Numbered from the stretch's first letter, positions 24,862 through 33,668 are shown. The stretch is 64,000 bases of DNA from Actinomadura nitritigenes (GCF_017573545.1 NZ_JAGEOK010000017.1:147124-211123); one strand, 5' to 3'. Notes: generated by a model not told the origin, from the letters alone. Numbers and translations: made by a program.

Positions 24862-26127
24862 GTGCCACGGCTCACCGAGGACGGTGTCTACCAGCACATT
24901 TACGGCGTCTGCTTCAAGACCGGCCCGCCCGGGACGGTCGGCGCGGAGACGGAGTGGTTCGTCGTCGACGCCGCCGACCGGGCGGCCCACGTGCCCGCGC
25001 GGCGGGTGCGGATGCTCGTCGACGAGGCCGGGCCGCCGCCCGGCGGAAGTGCGGTCACCTACGAGCCCGGCGGGCAGCTGGAACTGAGCTCCGCGCCGTT
25101 CCGCGGCGTTTCCGAGCTGCATTCGGCGCTCGCCGGGGACATCGCGCACGTGCGGGACGCGCTCGCGCCGGCCGGGCTGGACCTCGTCGGCCACGGCGTC
25201 GACCCCGTCCGGCGGCCCCGCTTCCAGGCCGAGCACCCCCGCTACGGGTGCATGCGCGACTACTTCAGCGCGGGCGGGTTCGCCGACGCGGGCCTCGCGA
25301 TGATGTGCTCGACCGCGTCCGTCCAGGTCTGCCTGGACATCGGCGCCGACCGCGCGGACGCCGCCCGCCGCTGGCGGCTCACCCACGCGCTCGGGCCCCT
25401 GCTGATCGCCGCGTTCGCCAACTCGCCGCTGAAGGCGGGCCGCCGCACCGGGCTGCGCTCGTCCCGGCAGGCCATCTGGACCGAGCTGGACCCGTGCCGC
25501 ACCCTGCCGGTGCTGCGCGACGGCGCCGACGGCGATCCCGCCGAGGCGTGGACGCGGTACGCGCTGGACGCGCGGGTCATGCTGGTCAAGACCGCGTCCG
25601 GGGAGTGGGTGTCCGACCCGGGCATGTCCTTCAAGGAATGGCTGGACAAGGGCGAGCCGGGCCCGCAGGACCTGGACTACCACCTGTCCACGCTGTTCCC
25701 GCCGGTCCGTCCGCGCGGCTGGCTGGAACTGCGGATGATCGACGCGCTGCCCGCCCGGTACTGGCCGGTGCCCGTCGCCGTCGCGGCCGCCCTGCTGGAC
25801 GACCCGGCCGCGTCCGCCGCCGCCGAGGAGGCCGCCGAGCCGGTCGCGGGGCTGTGGGCGGAGGCGGCCCGCTCCGGGCTCGCCGACGCGTCGCTGGCCG
25901 CCGCCGCGCGCACCTGCTTCACGGCGGCGCTCGACGCGCTGCCCCGGATGGGCGCCGCCGGGCTCGTCCCGCTGGTGGAGGAGTACGCGCACCGCTACGT
26001 CGAGCGCGGCCGCACCCCCGCCGACGACGGCCCCGCCGGCGACGGCGCCCGCGACCACCGCGGCGCCCACGAACAGCATGACGCTCCCATCACGATGTCC
26101 GAGGAGGACCCGACATGGCCCCGCTGA
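24862..26127 (+). CDS. egtA: Glutamate-cysteine ligase EgtA, ergothioneine pathway
   Basis: 421 residues of the GCS2-like ATP-dependent ligase family making gamma-glutamylcysteine, the sulfur donor used by EgtB. Motifs include VGAETEWFVVD near the N-terminus, YEPGGQLELSSAP, GCMRDYFSAGG and the substrate region PRGWLELRMIDALPARYW. Start is GTG at 24862 with GGGAGG six bases before. The 3' end overlaps egtB by 13 bp. First gene of egtABCD, in the usual actinobacterial order. Confidence 0.93.
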   Translation: MPRLTEDGVYQHIYGVCFKTGPPGTVGAETEWFVVDAADRAAHVPARRVRMLVDEAGPPPGGSAVTYEPGGQLELSSAPFRGVSELHSALAGDIAHVRDALAPAGLDLVGHGVDPVRRPRFQAEHPRYGCMRDYFSAGGFADAGLAMMCSTASVQVCLDIGADRADAARRWRLTHALGPLLIAAFANSPLKAGRRTGLRSSRQAIWTELDPCRTLPVLRDGADGDPAEAWTRYALDARVMLVKTASGEWVSDPGMSFKEWLDKGEPGPQDLDYHLSTLFPPVRPRGWLELRMIDALPARYWPVPVAVAAALLDDPAASAAAEEAAEPVAGLWAEAARSGLADASLAAAARTCFTAALDALPRMGAAGLVPLVEEYAHRYVERGRTPADDGPAGDGARDHRGAHEQHDAPITMSEEDPTWPR

Positions 26128-27530
26128 GCTCCCCGGGCCCGATCGCCGAGCACGACGAGGACGCGCTGAAGGACCTGATCGCCGAGGAGCTCGGCGGGGT
26201 GCGCGCCCGCAGCTTCGGCCTGACCACCGACGTCCTCGACGGGGACGACCTCACCTCGCAGGTGTCGCCGCTGATGTCGCCGCTGGTCTGGGACCTGGCG
26301 CACGTCGGCAACTACGAGGAGCTGTGGCTGCTGCGGGCCGCCGCGGGCACCGAGCCGATGCGCCCGGAGATCGACGGCCTCTACGACGCGTTCGAGCACC
26401 CGCGCGCCGAGCGGCCGTCGCTGCCGCTGCTGCCGCCGGACGAGGCGCGCGCCTACATCGGCACGGTGCGCGCCAAGGTGCTGGACGCGCTGGCGTCCGT
26501 GCGGTTCGACACGGCGAACCCGCTGACGTCCGGCGGGTTCGTGTACGGCATGGTCGTCCAGCACGAGCACATGCACGACGAGACGATGCTGGCGACGCAC
26601 CAGCTCCGCAAGGGCGCTCCCGCCCTGCTCGACCCGCTCGCGGAGCCCTCGCGGACGCCCGCCGCCGCGGCGCCCGCGGACAGCGCGGCCGGGGGCGAGG
26701 TCCTCATCCCGGCCGGCCCGTTCGAGATGGGCACCTCGGACGACCCCTGGGCGTACGACAACGAGCGTCCCGGCCACATGGTCGACCTCCCCGCCTACTA
26801 CATCGACGTGGAGCCGGTCACCAACGCCGCCTACCTCGCCTTCATCGAGGCGGGCGGCTACGACGACCCGCGCTGGTGGACCCCGGCCGGCTGGGAGTGG
26901 CGCAACGGCGGCGGCAAGCGCGCCCCCGCGTTCTGGACGAGGGAAGGAGGGCAGTGGCTGCGGCGCCGGTTCGGGCGCACCGAGCCCGTCCCGCCGCGCG
27001 AACCCGTCCAGCACGTGTGCTGGTACGAGGCGGACGCCTACGCGCGGTGGGCCGGCAAGCGCCTCCCCACGGAGGCCGAGTGGGAGAAGGCCGCGCGCTG
27101 GGACCCGGCCGCGCAGCGGTCACGGAAGTACCCCTGGGGCGAGGTCTACGAGGAGGGCCGCGCCAACCTCGGGCAGCGGCTGCTGCGCCCGTCCGAGGCG
27201 GGCTCCTACCCGTCCGGCGCGTCGGCCTACGGGGTCCGGCGGCTCATCGGCGACGTGTGGGAGTGGACGTCGTCGGACTTCCACGGCTACCCGGGGTTCC
27301 GCTCGTTCCCCTACAAGGAGTACTCCGAAGTGTTCTTCGGCCCCGACTACAAGGTCCTGCGCGGCGGCTCGTGGGCGACGCACCCGCTCGCCGTCCGCGG
27401 CTCGTTCCGCAACTGGGACTACCCGATCCGGCGGCAGATCTTCTCCGGCTTCCGCTGCGCGCGTTCCGCGGTCGCCGGGGGGCGTGGGGGGTCGTCCCCC
27501 GGCGAGGCGCAGGCCGGGGAGGGGCGCTGA
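26115..27530 (+). CDS. egtB: EgtB, ergothioneine-forming non-haem iron sulfoxide synthase
   Basis: 471 residues. N-terminal DinB_2 domain (about 20-170) with the iron histidines in WDLAHVGNYEE and QHEHMHDETM; C-terminal formylglycine-generating-enzyme-type domain (about 195-450) ending VLRGGSWATHPLAVRGSFRNWDYPIRRQIFSGFRCAR in separate recognisable blocks such as VLRGGSWAT and GFRCAR. The enzyme joins hercynine and gamma-glutamylcysteine using oxygen. ATG at 26115 is used; egtA ends 13 bp inside. The last 19 residues (GGRGGSSPGEAQAGEGR) are an unusual low-complexity tail encoded by a GC-rich inverted repeat. Confidence 0.95.
   Translation: MAPLSSPGPIAEHDEDALKDLIAEELGGVRARSFGLTTDVLDGDDLTSQVSPLMSPLVWDLAHVGNYEELWLLRAAAGTEPMRPEIDGLYDAFEHPRAERPSLPLLPPDEARAYIGTVRAKVLDALASVRFDTANPLTSGGFVYGMVVQHEHMHDETMLATHQLRKGAPALLDPLAEPSRTPAAAAPADSAAGGEVLIPAGPFEMGTSDDPWAYDNERPGHMVDLPAYYIDVEPVTNAAYLAFIEAGGYDDPRWWTPAGWEWRNGGGKRAPAFWTREGGQWLRRRFGRTEPVPPREPVQHVCWYEADAYARWAGKRLPTEAEWEKAARWDPAAQRSRKYPWGEVYEEGRANLGQRLLRPSEAGSYPSGASAYGVRRLIGDVWEWTSSDFHGYPGFRSFPYKEYSEVFFGPDYKVLRGGSWATHPLAVRGSFRNWDYPIRRQIFSGFRCARSAVAGGRGGSSPGEAQAGEGR
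27472..27505. repeat. Inverted repeat inside the 3' end of egtB
   Basis: TCGCCGGGGG (27472-27481) and CCCCCGGCGA (27496-27505) are perfect complements separated by 14 bp. They encode the odd Gly-rich tail of EgtB, so the hairpin seems to be an addition to the conserved gene rather than part of it. Confidence 0.65.
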
Positions 27531-28265
27531 ATGTGCCGCCATCTCGGTTACCTCGGCCCGGAGCGGACGCTGCACTCGCTCATCTACGAGGGGGAGCACT
27601 CCCTGGAGCACCAGGCGTACGCGCCGCGCTTGACGCAGGGGAACCTGCTGAACGCCGACGGGTTCGGCGCCGGCTGGTACCAGGACGGCGCCGCCGTCCG
27701 GTTCCGGCGGGCCCAGCCGCTCTGGACCGACCAGTCGTTCCGCGAGGTCGCGGGCGCCGTCCGCGCGTCCTGCGCCGTCGCGGCGATCCGCTCGGCGACC
27801 GTCGGGTTCCCCGTGGACGAGTCGTGCGCGCAGCCGTTCCGCGAAGGGCCCTGGCTGTTCAGCCACAACGGCAAGGTCGAGGGGTTCGCCGGCGTCGAGG
27901 CCAAGCTGCGCGACCTCGCCGGCGACCTCGCCGGCGTCCCGGACGCCCGCGCCCCGCTCGACTCGGCGCCGCTGTTCGCGCTCGCCGTCCGGAACTGGCG
28001 CGGCGGCGCGTCCCTCGGCGAGGGCCTCGCCGCGGTCGTCGGGGCCGTCACCGGCCTCACCGGCGGCCGCTACAACCTGCTCGCCTCCGACGGGACGGCC
28101 CTGGCCGCCACCACCTGGGGCGACTCCCTGTTCGTCCGCGAGGACGCGGACGAGATCCGGATCGTCTCCGAACCGCTGGACGACCGGCCCGGCTGGCGGC
28201 CCGTCCCGGACCGCTCGCTCGTCACCGCCGGACCCGCGTCCGGCGTCCGCATAGACCCGCTGTAG
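27531..28265 (+). CDS. egtC: EgtC, gamma-glutamyl hercynylcysteine sulfoxide hydrolase
   Basis: 244-residue class II glutamine amidotransferase-type hydrolase. Cys2 becomes the N-terminal nucleophile after Met removal (MCRHLGYLGP). The oxyanion Asn/Gly region ADGFGAGWY and the FSHNGKVEGF segment fit the family. It removes the glutamyl group from the EgtB product. The ATG starts on the base after the egtB stop, so the two are coupled. Product length agrees with other actinobacterial EgtC proteins. Confidence 0.94.
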   Translation: MCRHLGYLGPERTLHSLIYEGEHSLEHQAYAPRLTQGNLLNADGFGAGWYQDGAAVRFRRAQPLWTDQSFREVAGAVRASCAVAAIRSATVGFPVDESCAQPFREGPWLFSHNGKVEGFAGVEAKLRDLAGDLAGVPDARAPLDSAPLFALAVRNWRGGASLGEGLAAVVGAVTGLTGGRYNLLASDGTALAATTWGDSLFVREDADEIRIVSEPLDDRPGWRPVPDRSLVTAGPASGVRIDPL

Positions 28266-28274
28266 GAGGACCAC

Positions 28275-29231
28275 GTGGACCGGTTCCTGACCGCCGACGA
28301 CCTCGCCAAGACGCTCCGGAAGGACGTCCGGGAGGGGCTCACCGGCACGCCGAAGACCCTGCCGCCCAAGTGGTTCTACGACGAGCGCGGCAGCGCGCTC
28401 TTCGAGGAGATCACCAAGCTGGAGGAGTACTACCCGACCCGCCGCGAGCGCGAGATCCTCACCGCCCGCGCCCCCGAGATCGCCGCGATCACCGGCGCCC
28501 GCACCCTGCTGGAGCTGGGCGCCGGGTCGGGGGAGAAGACCCGGCTGCTGCTCGGCGCCCTCGACGGGACGCTGCGCGCCTACGTGCCGGTCGACGTCAG
28601 CGGCGACTTCCTGGAGGAGGCCGCCGCCGGGATCGCCGCCGACCATCCGGGCCTCACCGTCCGGACCGTCGTCGCCGACTACGAGCAGCACCTGCACCTG
28701 CTGCCCGCCGGGGAGCGCCGGCTGATCGCCTTCCTCGGCGGGACGATCGGCAACATGCCGCCCGCCGCCCGCATCGGGTTCCTCGGCGGGCTGCGCGCCA
28801 CCATGGACGACGGCGACTTCCTGCTGCTCGGCGCCGACCTCGTCAAGGACCCCGGACGCCTCGTCCGCGCCTACGACGACGCGGCCGGTGTCACCGGCGA
28901 GTTCAACAAGAACGTGCTCTCCGTCATCAACCGCGAGCTGGACGCCGACTTCGTCCCGGACGCGTTCGAGCACGTCGCCGTCTGGGACGGCGCCGAGGAG
29001 TGGATCGAGATGCGGCTGCGCTCCACCCGCGACCAGGACGTCCGCGTCGGCGGCCTCGACCTGGACGTCCGCTTCGCGGCGGGCGAGGAGATGCGCACCG
29101 AGATCTCCGCGAAGTTCCGCCGCGAGCGCCTCGCGTCCGAACTGGAGGCCGCCGGGATGGAGCTCGCCGAGTTCTGGACCGACGAGGCGGGCGACTTCTC
29201 CCTCACCCTCGCCCGCCCGGCCCGCTCCTGA
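28275..29231 (+). CDS. egtD: EgtD, L-histidine N-alpha-methyltransferase
   Basis: 318 residues, SAM-dependent, converting histidine to trimethylated hercynine, the first committed step of ergothioneine synthesis. Signatures: PPKWFYDERGSALFEEITKLEEYYPTRRE broken here into PPKWFYDERGS and EEYYPTRRE, ELGAGSGEKT for SAM, FLGGTIGNMP and the C-terminal MRTEISAKFRRE. GTG at 28275 follows AGGAGG. No egtE (PLP C-S lyase) gene follows; the operon ends at a long hairpin. Confidence 0.95.
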   Translation: MDRFLTADDLAKTLRKDVREGLTGTPKTLPPKWFYDERGSALFEEITKLEEYYPTRREREILTARAPEIAAITGARTLLELGAGSGEKTRLLLGALDGTLRAYVPVDVSGDFLEEAAAGIAADHPGLTVRTVVADYEQHLHLLPAGERRLIAFLGGTIGNMPPAARIGFLGGLRATMDDGDFLLLGADLVKDPGRLVRAYDDAAGVTGEFNKNVLSVINRELDADFVPDAFEHVAVWDGAEEWIEMRLRSTRDQDVRVGGLDLDVRFAAGEEMRTEISAKFRRERLASELEAAGMELAEFWTDEAGDFSLTLARPARS

Positions 29232-29245
29232 CCCCTCGCCGATGT

Positions 29246-29301
29246 GCGGCGTGCCGTTGTCATCAGCGCTCATGACAGCGCTGGTGACGACGGCGCGCCG
29301 C
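29246..29301. terminator. Long bidirectional hairpin after egtD
   Basis: A 25-bp stem with a 6-nt loop (CATGAC, 29271-29276) and only three G-T wobbles pairs 29246-29270 with 29277-29301. It sits between the convergent egtD and SGNH genes and should stop transcripts from both sides. There is no T tract, as is usual for actinomycete terminators. Confidence 0.7.
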
Positions 29302-29317
29302 GGCTCGGCGGCCGGTG

Positions 29318-30082
29318 TCAGGCGGGGCGGCGGAGCGGGTGGGCGAGGCCCAGGCGCCTGATGTCGGCGGTGAGGCGGGTCGCCACGTAGCGGTGGCCCG
29401 CCTCGTCCGGGTGGGTGCCGTCCCGCTTGATGTACTGGGGCGCGTTGCCCTGGTGGGTCAGCCGGTTCCCGGTGATCCACCGCTCGGCGAGCGGGTCGAC
29501 GAACGGGACCGCCATCTGCGTCGCCAGGTTCCGGAGCGCGTTGCGGACGGCCAGCTCGTTCTGCGGCGGCGTGTCGTTGCCCCACAGCGGCCCCATCAGC
29601 ACGACGTGCGTGCCGGGCCAGCGCTGCCGGGCCCGTTCGAGCAGCGCGCGCGCCGCCGCCGCGACGCGCGGCGGCTGGACCCGCCAGTCGTTGTGGCCGC
29701 CCGAGACGATCAGCAGGTCGGGCGCGGGCCGCCAGCCGAGCTGGCTCTCGAACAGCTGCAGGAACGACTGCCCGCCGACCGTCTTCACGAAGCCGGTGCC
29801 GGCGCGGCCCGCCACGATCACCTGCCAGCCCATCAGCCGCCCGGTCGCCGACGCGTACGTCGTCTCCGGCCGCACGCCGCGGTCCCCGACCGTGTAGCTG
29901 TCGCCGAGGAAGAACACCACCGATGACCGCGGGGCCGCCTTCTTCGGGGCCGGGCCGTCCGCCCGTGCCGTCCGGGGGCCGGGCCCGCCGGTGCCGCCGC
30001 ACCCGGCCAGCAGGGGCAGGCCGAGCAGGCCCAGGCACAGCAGGAGGGTCGCCGCGCCGCGTCGGGCGCGGCGAGATGTCAT
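29318..30082 (-). CDS. SGNH/GDSL-family hydrolase lipoprotein
   Basis: 254 residues. Signal peptide with lipobox LLAGC (about residues 22-26), so it is probably an exported lipoprotein. Catalytic elements of SGNH hydrolases: GDSYTVG (block I Ser), GTG and the Gly of AGRAG (block II), GGHNDWR (block III Asn), and DGTHPDEAGHRYVA (block V Asp and His). Substrate could be an acyl or acetyl ester on a surface glycan. ATG at 30082. It is divergent from the acyltransferase gene 200 bp away; the two could form an acylation/deacylation pair. Confidence 0.85.
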   Translation of the reverse strand: MTSRRARRGAATLLLCLGLLGLPLLAGCGGTGGPGPRTARADGPAPKKAAPRSSVVFFLGDSYTVGDRGVRPETTYASATGRLMGWQVIVAGRAGTGFVKTVGGQSFLQLFESQLGWRPAPDLLIVSGGHNDWRVQPPRVAAAARALLERARQRWPGTHVVLMGPLWGNDTPPQNELAVRNALRNLATQMAVPFVDPLAERWITGNRLTHQGNAPQYIKRDGTHPDEAGHRYVATRLTADIRRLGLAHPLRRPA

Positions 30083-30284
30083 GGAGGACCACCAAAAAGT
30101 CGGGTGAGAATGCACCGGTATCTTACTGACCCCCTCCCGCCCCACGGGCCCGTCGCGCGAAACCCCGCGGCCCGTTTCGGGCGGCCCGGCGCCCGGCGCG
30201 GGCCATCCCCGGCTACACCCGCCGTTCACCGGGTCCTCACGCCGCGTCCCGCACCGCGCAACCCGTCCCCGAGAGGGTTCCGCG

Positions 30285-31442
30285 GTGACCCCCCGACGCC
30301 CGCGGCTCCGCGAACTCGACCTGCTCCGCTTCCTGGCGGCCATCGCCGTCGTGCTGTACCACTTCACGGGATTCGGCGGCGCGGGGCCGTGGCCGGAGCA
30401 CGCCCGCGAGGTGTTCCCCGGGCTGGGCGCGGTCACCCGGTACGGCTACCTCGGCGTCGACCTGTTCTTCGTCATCAGCGGCTTCGTGATCCTGATGAGC
30501 GCGTGGGGGCGCTCGCCGGGCGAGTTCGGCGTCTCCCGGCTGGTGCGGCTGATGCCCGCCTACTGGGCGAGCGTGCTGCTCGGCGCGGTCGTGTACGCCG
30601 TCTTCCGGGAGGGGCACGGCGTCCCCGGGCTCGTCGTGCCGAACCTGACGATGCTCCAGGGCGGGCTCGGCATCGAGAACGTCGACGCCGTCTACTGGAC
30701 GCTCTGGGTCGAGATGCACTTCTACGTGCTGGCGGCCGTCCTCGCCGGGATCGGCATCACCTACCGGTCGACCCTGGTCTTCATGGCGGCGTGGATGTTC
30801 GGCGGCGTCTTCGCCGACGAGGCCGGCAGCAGGTTCCTGCAGATCATGCTGGTGCCGACGTGGAGCCCGTACTTCATCGCCGGCATGGCGCTGTACATGA
30901 TCCACCGGTTCGGGCCGACGCTGCTGCTGTGGGGATACGTGGCCGTGTCCTACCTGCTGGCGCTGCACTGGGGCGGCTGGCGCGCGGACAGTGCCTTCAA
31001 GGGCTCCGCCCACCTGCCCGTCGCGGCCGCCGTCACCGGCATCTTCCTGGTGATGATCCTCGTCGCGACGGGCCGGCTGAGCTGGGTGCGGTGGCGCGGC
31101 CTGACCGTCCTCGGGGCGCTGACGTACCCGCTCTACCTCGTCCATTCGCAGCTCGCGCTGCCGCTGCTGGACGCGCTGTACCCAGGGCTGAACCGCTGGG
31201 CCGCGCTCGCCGCCGTCATCGCGGCGTCCCTGGCGCTCGCCTACGCGGTGCACCGCCTGGTGGAGAAGCCCGGCGCGACCTGGATGCGGGCACGGCTGCT
31301 GGCGTCGCTGGAGCCGATCCGGTCCGCGAAGCCCCGTCCTGCCGGGGACGCGCCCGCCGCGGATGTTCCCGCGGGAGACGCCGTCGGGGACGTGCCCGCC
31401 CCGCGCGCCCCCGAAGCGGCACCGGAACTCGCCGCCCGCTGA
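30285..31442 (+). CDS. Membrane acyltransferase, OafA/YrhL type
   Basis: 385 residues with about ten membrane helices, acyltransferase-3 family. The N-terminal RELDLLRFLAAIAVVLYHF contains the family Arg and His; FFVISGFVIL follows on helix 3, and a later YPLYLVHSQLALPL supplies the conserved His. Members O-acylate cell-surface sugars or antibiotics using acyl-CoA. GTG at 30285 is the start. The C-terminal 70 residues are a cytosolic Pro/Ala-rich tail. 30083-30284 before it has no gene; the sequence is GC-rich without a clear promoter. Confidence 0.88.
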   Translation: MTPRRPRLRELDLLRFLAAIAVVLYHFTGFGGAGPWPEHAREVFPGLGAVTRYGYLGVDLFFVISGFVILMSAWGRSPGEFGVSRLVRLMPAYWASVLLGAVVYAVFREGHGVPGLVVPNLTMLQGGLGIENVDAVYWTLWVEMHFYVLAAVLAGIGITYRSTLVFMAAWMFGGVFADEAGSRFLQIMLVPTWSPYFIAGMALYMIHRFGPTLLLWGYVAVSYLLALHWGGWRADSAFKGSAHLPVAAAVTGIFLVMILVATGRLSWVRWRGLTVLGALTYPLYLVHSQLALPLLDALYPGLNRWAALAAVIAASLALAYAVHRLVEKPGATWMRARLLASLEPIRSAKPRPAGDAPAADVPAGDAVGDVPAPRAPEAAPELAAR

Positions 31443-31475
31443 CCGTCCGGCCCCGGCGGCCTATGTTTGTCGGTC

Positions 31476-32675
31476 ATGGCCATAGGGGTGGACGCCGCGG
31501 CAGTGGTTTCGACGGCGGTGAGCCTTGCCCTCGTACCGCGCCTCGTGCGGAACGGCAATGCCGGTGGGACAGCCGGACGCGCTTGGGCCCGTCCGGAGGT
31601 GTTCCTCGCTCTGGTCGTGGCGCTCGTCTACATCAACCAGGTGCTCGTCACCGTGTACCTCCTCCGCGTCCACGGCGGGGACACGTCGTTCATAGCGCGC
31701 TACGTGCCGGAGGGCTGGTTCGCGCTGGAGGACGGGCCGTCCATGCGCTCCTTCGCCGCACACTTCCCTGAACCCGCGCTCCTTGCCCCGTCCCTGCTGC
31801 GCGTGCCGGGGTTCCTTGAGCTGCCCTTCGGGCTGCTCTCCTATATGACGGTGCTGCGGTGGCTGGATCGCGGACTCTACAGGCGCCTCGCCACGTCATG
31901 GACGGTGTGGGCCGCGTCCCTCTCCTACACGTTCTCCTTCTGCGTCGTGGAGTGGGTCCTGCACACCCCTTACACAGTGGACGACATCATCATCCGCGCC
32001 TGCAGCGGCCTGGTGACGCCCTTGCTCATCCAGTGGCTCGCCCGGCAGGACACCGACGCGCCCACGGTCTCGTCGCTCCCGCAGATGCTCCTGTTCGCCG
32101 TCTCCGTGTGGGCACTGGGCCAACTGGTGCTGACCGTCTACGACACGGCGCTCCTCTACAACCTCGGGCATCTCGGCGGACGCCTGCCAGGCGCGATCGT
32201 CACGGCGGTGATCCTGGTGGCCGCCCGCTGGCGGGCCGCCCGGACGCCCCAGGGCGGTGAACCGGGGCTCGCATCGGCCTCCATCGGCACGGGGCTGCGC
32301 TGGGCGCTCGCCCTCTTCCTCATCCCGGCACTGGCCGTCCGGTACGGCGTCAACTTCGGGACGCCGCTCATCGCGGGCCTCGCGGGCCTGCTCATCTGCG
32401 CGGCGGGCGCCGTGCACGCGCTCCGGGAAGGACTCGCCGGCGCCGGGAGACGCCGGACGATCCTCTGGGCCGCCCAGATCGCCGCCGCGTCGCTCACCGG
32501 GGGAGCGGCCGGCACCGCGGCCGTCCTGCTGGTGACCGACACCTATTACGAAGCCGGTGTGCTCCGCGCCGCCGCACTCTGCTTCGCCGTGGCCGTCGCT
32601 GTGTGCGCGCTCACGGACCGGTGGATCGACCGGCGGTCCGCGGCCCCTCCGGAAACGGCCGTTCCGGAGGTGTGA
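31476..32675 (+). CDS. Polytopic membrane protein of unknown function
   Basis: 399 residues from the ATG at 31476 with ten or more hydrophobic helices. I recognise no family. Distinct soluble stretch at about 65-85 (RYVPEGWFALEDGPSMRSF). Codon choice is a little less GC-biased than its neighbours, for example TTGAG and TATATG runs at 31816-31846, which may mean more recent arrival. A possible in-frame TTG start at 31467 adds three residues. It is followed by two very strong hairpins and more structure. Close spacing to the acyltransferase (33 bp) allows co-transcription. Confidence 0.75.
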   Translation: MAIGVDAAAVVSTAVSLALVPRLVRNGNAGGTAGRAWARPEVFLALVVALVYINQVLVTVYLLRVHGGDTSFIARYVPEGWFALEDGPSMRSFAAHFPEPALLAPSLLRVPGFLELPFGLLSYMTVLRWLDRGLYRRLATSWTVWAASLSYTFSFCVVEWVLHTPYTVDDIIIRACSGLVTPLLIQWLARQDTDAPTVSSLPQMLLFAVSVWALGQLVLTVYDTALLYNLGHLGGRLPGAIVTAVILVAARWRAARTPQGGEPGLASASIGTGLRWALALFLIPALAVRYGVNFGTPLIAGLAGLLICAAGAVHALREGLAGAGRRRTILWAAQIAAASLTGGAAGTAAVLLVTDTYYEAGVLRAAALCFAVAVAVCALTDRWIDRRSAAPPETAVPEV

Positions 32676-32709
32676 CGTTTCCGGAACGGGGTGCGCTGAG
32701 GGAGATGTA

Positions 32710-32747
32710 GGTGGTCGCCCGATGTGAGCGGGCATCGGGCGACCACC
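32710..32747 (+). terminator. Perfect 15-bp hairpin, first of two tandem terminators
   Basis: GGTGGTCGCCCGATG (32710-32724) pairs perfectly with 32733-32747 around an 8-nt loop. It lies 35 bp after the membrane-protein stop. Confidence 0.8.
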
Positions 32748-32749
32748 CT

Positions 32750-32790
32750 CCTCCGGCGGGTCCGTCTCCCCCGGTCGGACCCGCCGGAGG
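32750..32790 (+). terminator. Perfect 15-bp hairpin, second tandem terminator
   Basis: CCTCCGGCGGGTCCG (32750-32764) pairs perfectly with 32776-32790 around an 11-nt loop. Only 2 bp separate it from the first hairpin. Confidence 0.8.
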
Positions 32791-32816
32791 TCGTACTTAT
32801 ACAAGCCAGGCCCAGG

Positions 32817-32917
32817 GCGCTCGCCTGGCGGCTCGCACCCTGACCTTGCTTGGGCGAGCGCGAACTCGCTTCGCGAGCTTCCCGGTGGGGGCTCGCCTCC
32901 GGCTTCGCCCCCACCGG
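32817..32917. repeat. Cluster of three further inverted repeats in the convergent spacer
   Basis: GCGCTCGCC (32817-32825) pairs with 32853-32861; CTCGC (32865-32869) with GCGAG (32873-32877); CCGGTGGGGGC (32882-32892) with 32907-32917. None encodes a protein. Together with the two upstream hairpins they fill most of 32676-32985 between the convergent membrane-protein and cysteine dioxygenase genes. The GAGCG/CGCTC-rich sequence looks like a dispersed intergenic repeat, which needs a genome search. Confidence 0.6.
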
Positions 32918-32985
32918 TCAGATAGCGCGCTCGCGTGATGGCTCAGCGAGTCGCTCGGTCCGGGAGCGTGAGGGCGAGAGCCGCG

Positions 32986-33513
32986 TCAGGCGGGGACGTC
33001 CTGGGGGCGTAGTTCGTCGGCGTAGCCGACCGGCAGGCGGCGCATCAGGCCGGACTCGTCGATGGAGTACTGGCCCATCCGGCACAGCGGCGGCGAGTAC
33101 GCGTGGATGGAGACGCTGGCGTCGGCCACCCCGGTGAGCCGGTGGATGTGGTCAGGGCCGAAGCAGAACGAGGCGCCCTCGGCGACGACCGTGCTGGCGT
33201 GCGCGCCGCCGATCCGCGGGTTGCTCTCCTCGATGGCGCCGCTGACGACGCGCACCGCGCCCGAGGACACGTCGTGGTCGTGCCAGCCGGTGTCGTCGTC
33301 CGGCGTCCAGCACAGCAGCCACACGTCCACGTGCTCGTCCCGGTGGAGCGAGGCGTAGTGCCGGCGGCCGCCGCCCGGGAACTCGACGTACCGCCGCCAC
33401 AGCTCCGGCCGCCCGGCGAGGTCGTCCACGAGAGCGCGCAGCTCGCGCTTGCCGAGGGTGCGCTCGGGCAGGTCCGCGAAGCCGGGGGTGCGGGGCAGGA
33501 CATCGTGGGACAC
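32986..33513 (-). CDS. Cysteine dioxygenase (cupin)
   Basis: 175 residues of the cysteine dioxygenase type I family, oxidising a thiol to its sulfinate with Fe(II) and oxygen. The iron histidines are in WHDHD (two) and HIHRL (one). As usual for bacterial forms the Cys of the Cys-Tyr crosslink is not evident at the expected place, where the region reads SSGAVRVV. GTG at 33513 is chosen because AAAGGAG stands seven bases before it. It is divergent from the LacI regulator with repeated operator-like sequence between. In this neighbourhood it might act on cysteine or a related thiol. Confidence 0.85.
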   Translation of the reverse strand: MSHDVLPRTPGFADLPERTLGKRELRALVDDLAGRPELWRRYVEFPGGGRRHYASLHRDEHVDVWLLCWTPDDDTGWHDHDVSSGAVRVVSGAIEESNPRIGGAHASTVVAEGASFCFGPDHIHRLTGVADASVSIHAYSPPLCRMGQYSIDESGLMRRLPVGYADELRPQDVPA

Positions 33514-33567
33514 GGTGCGCTCCTTTCCATGACGGGACGGGCGACGCGGTGAACAGCGAAGACGGCT

Positions 33568-33607
33568 ACTGAACCGCATCAGTTAACCGCTTCAGTGAAA
33601 CGGTTCA
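33568..33607. promoter_or_regulatory. LacI-type operator cluster
   Basis: ACTGA-N6-TCAGT (33568-33583), AACCG (33585-33589) facing CGGTT (33601-33605), and TGAAACGGTTCA (33596-33607) resembling a LacI-family box with central CG. On the minus strand the motif GCGGTT(A/C)A occurs repeatedly. The cluster lies between the divergent cysteine dioxygenase and LacI genes and is AT-richer than the flanks. Confidence 0.65.
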
Positions 33608-33668
33608 GCAACCGTCCCGTCAAGTGGGGTCCCCCGTTCTGTCAGCGGGGCCGTCTAGGGTTGGAGGG

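Noticed and set aside
26078..29275. 1065-residue plus-strand frame across egtB-D
   Set aside because: Out-of-frame shadow of three well supported genes.
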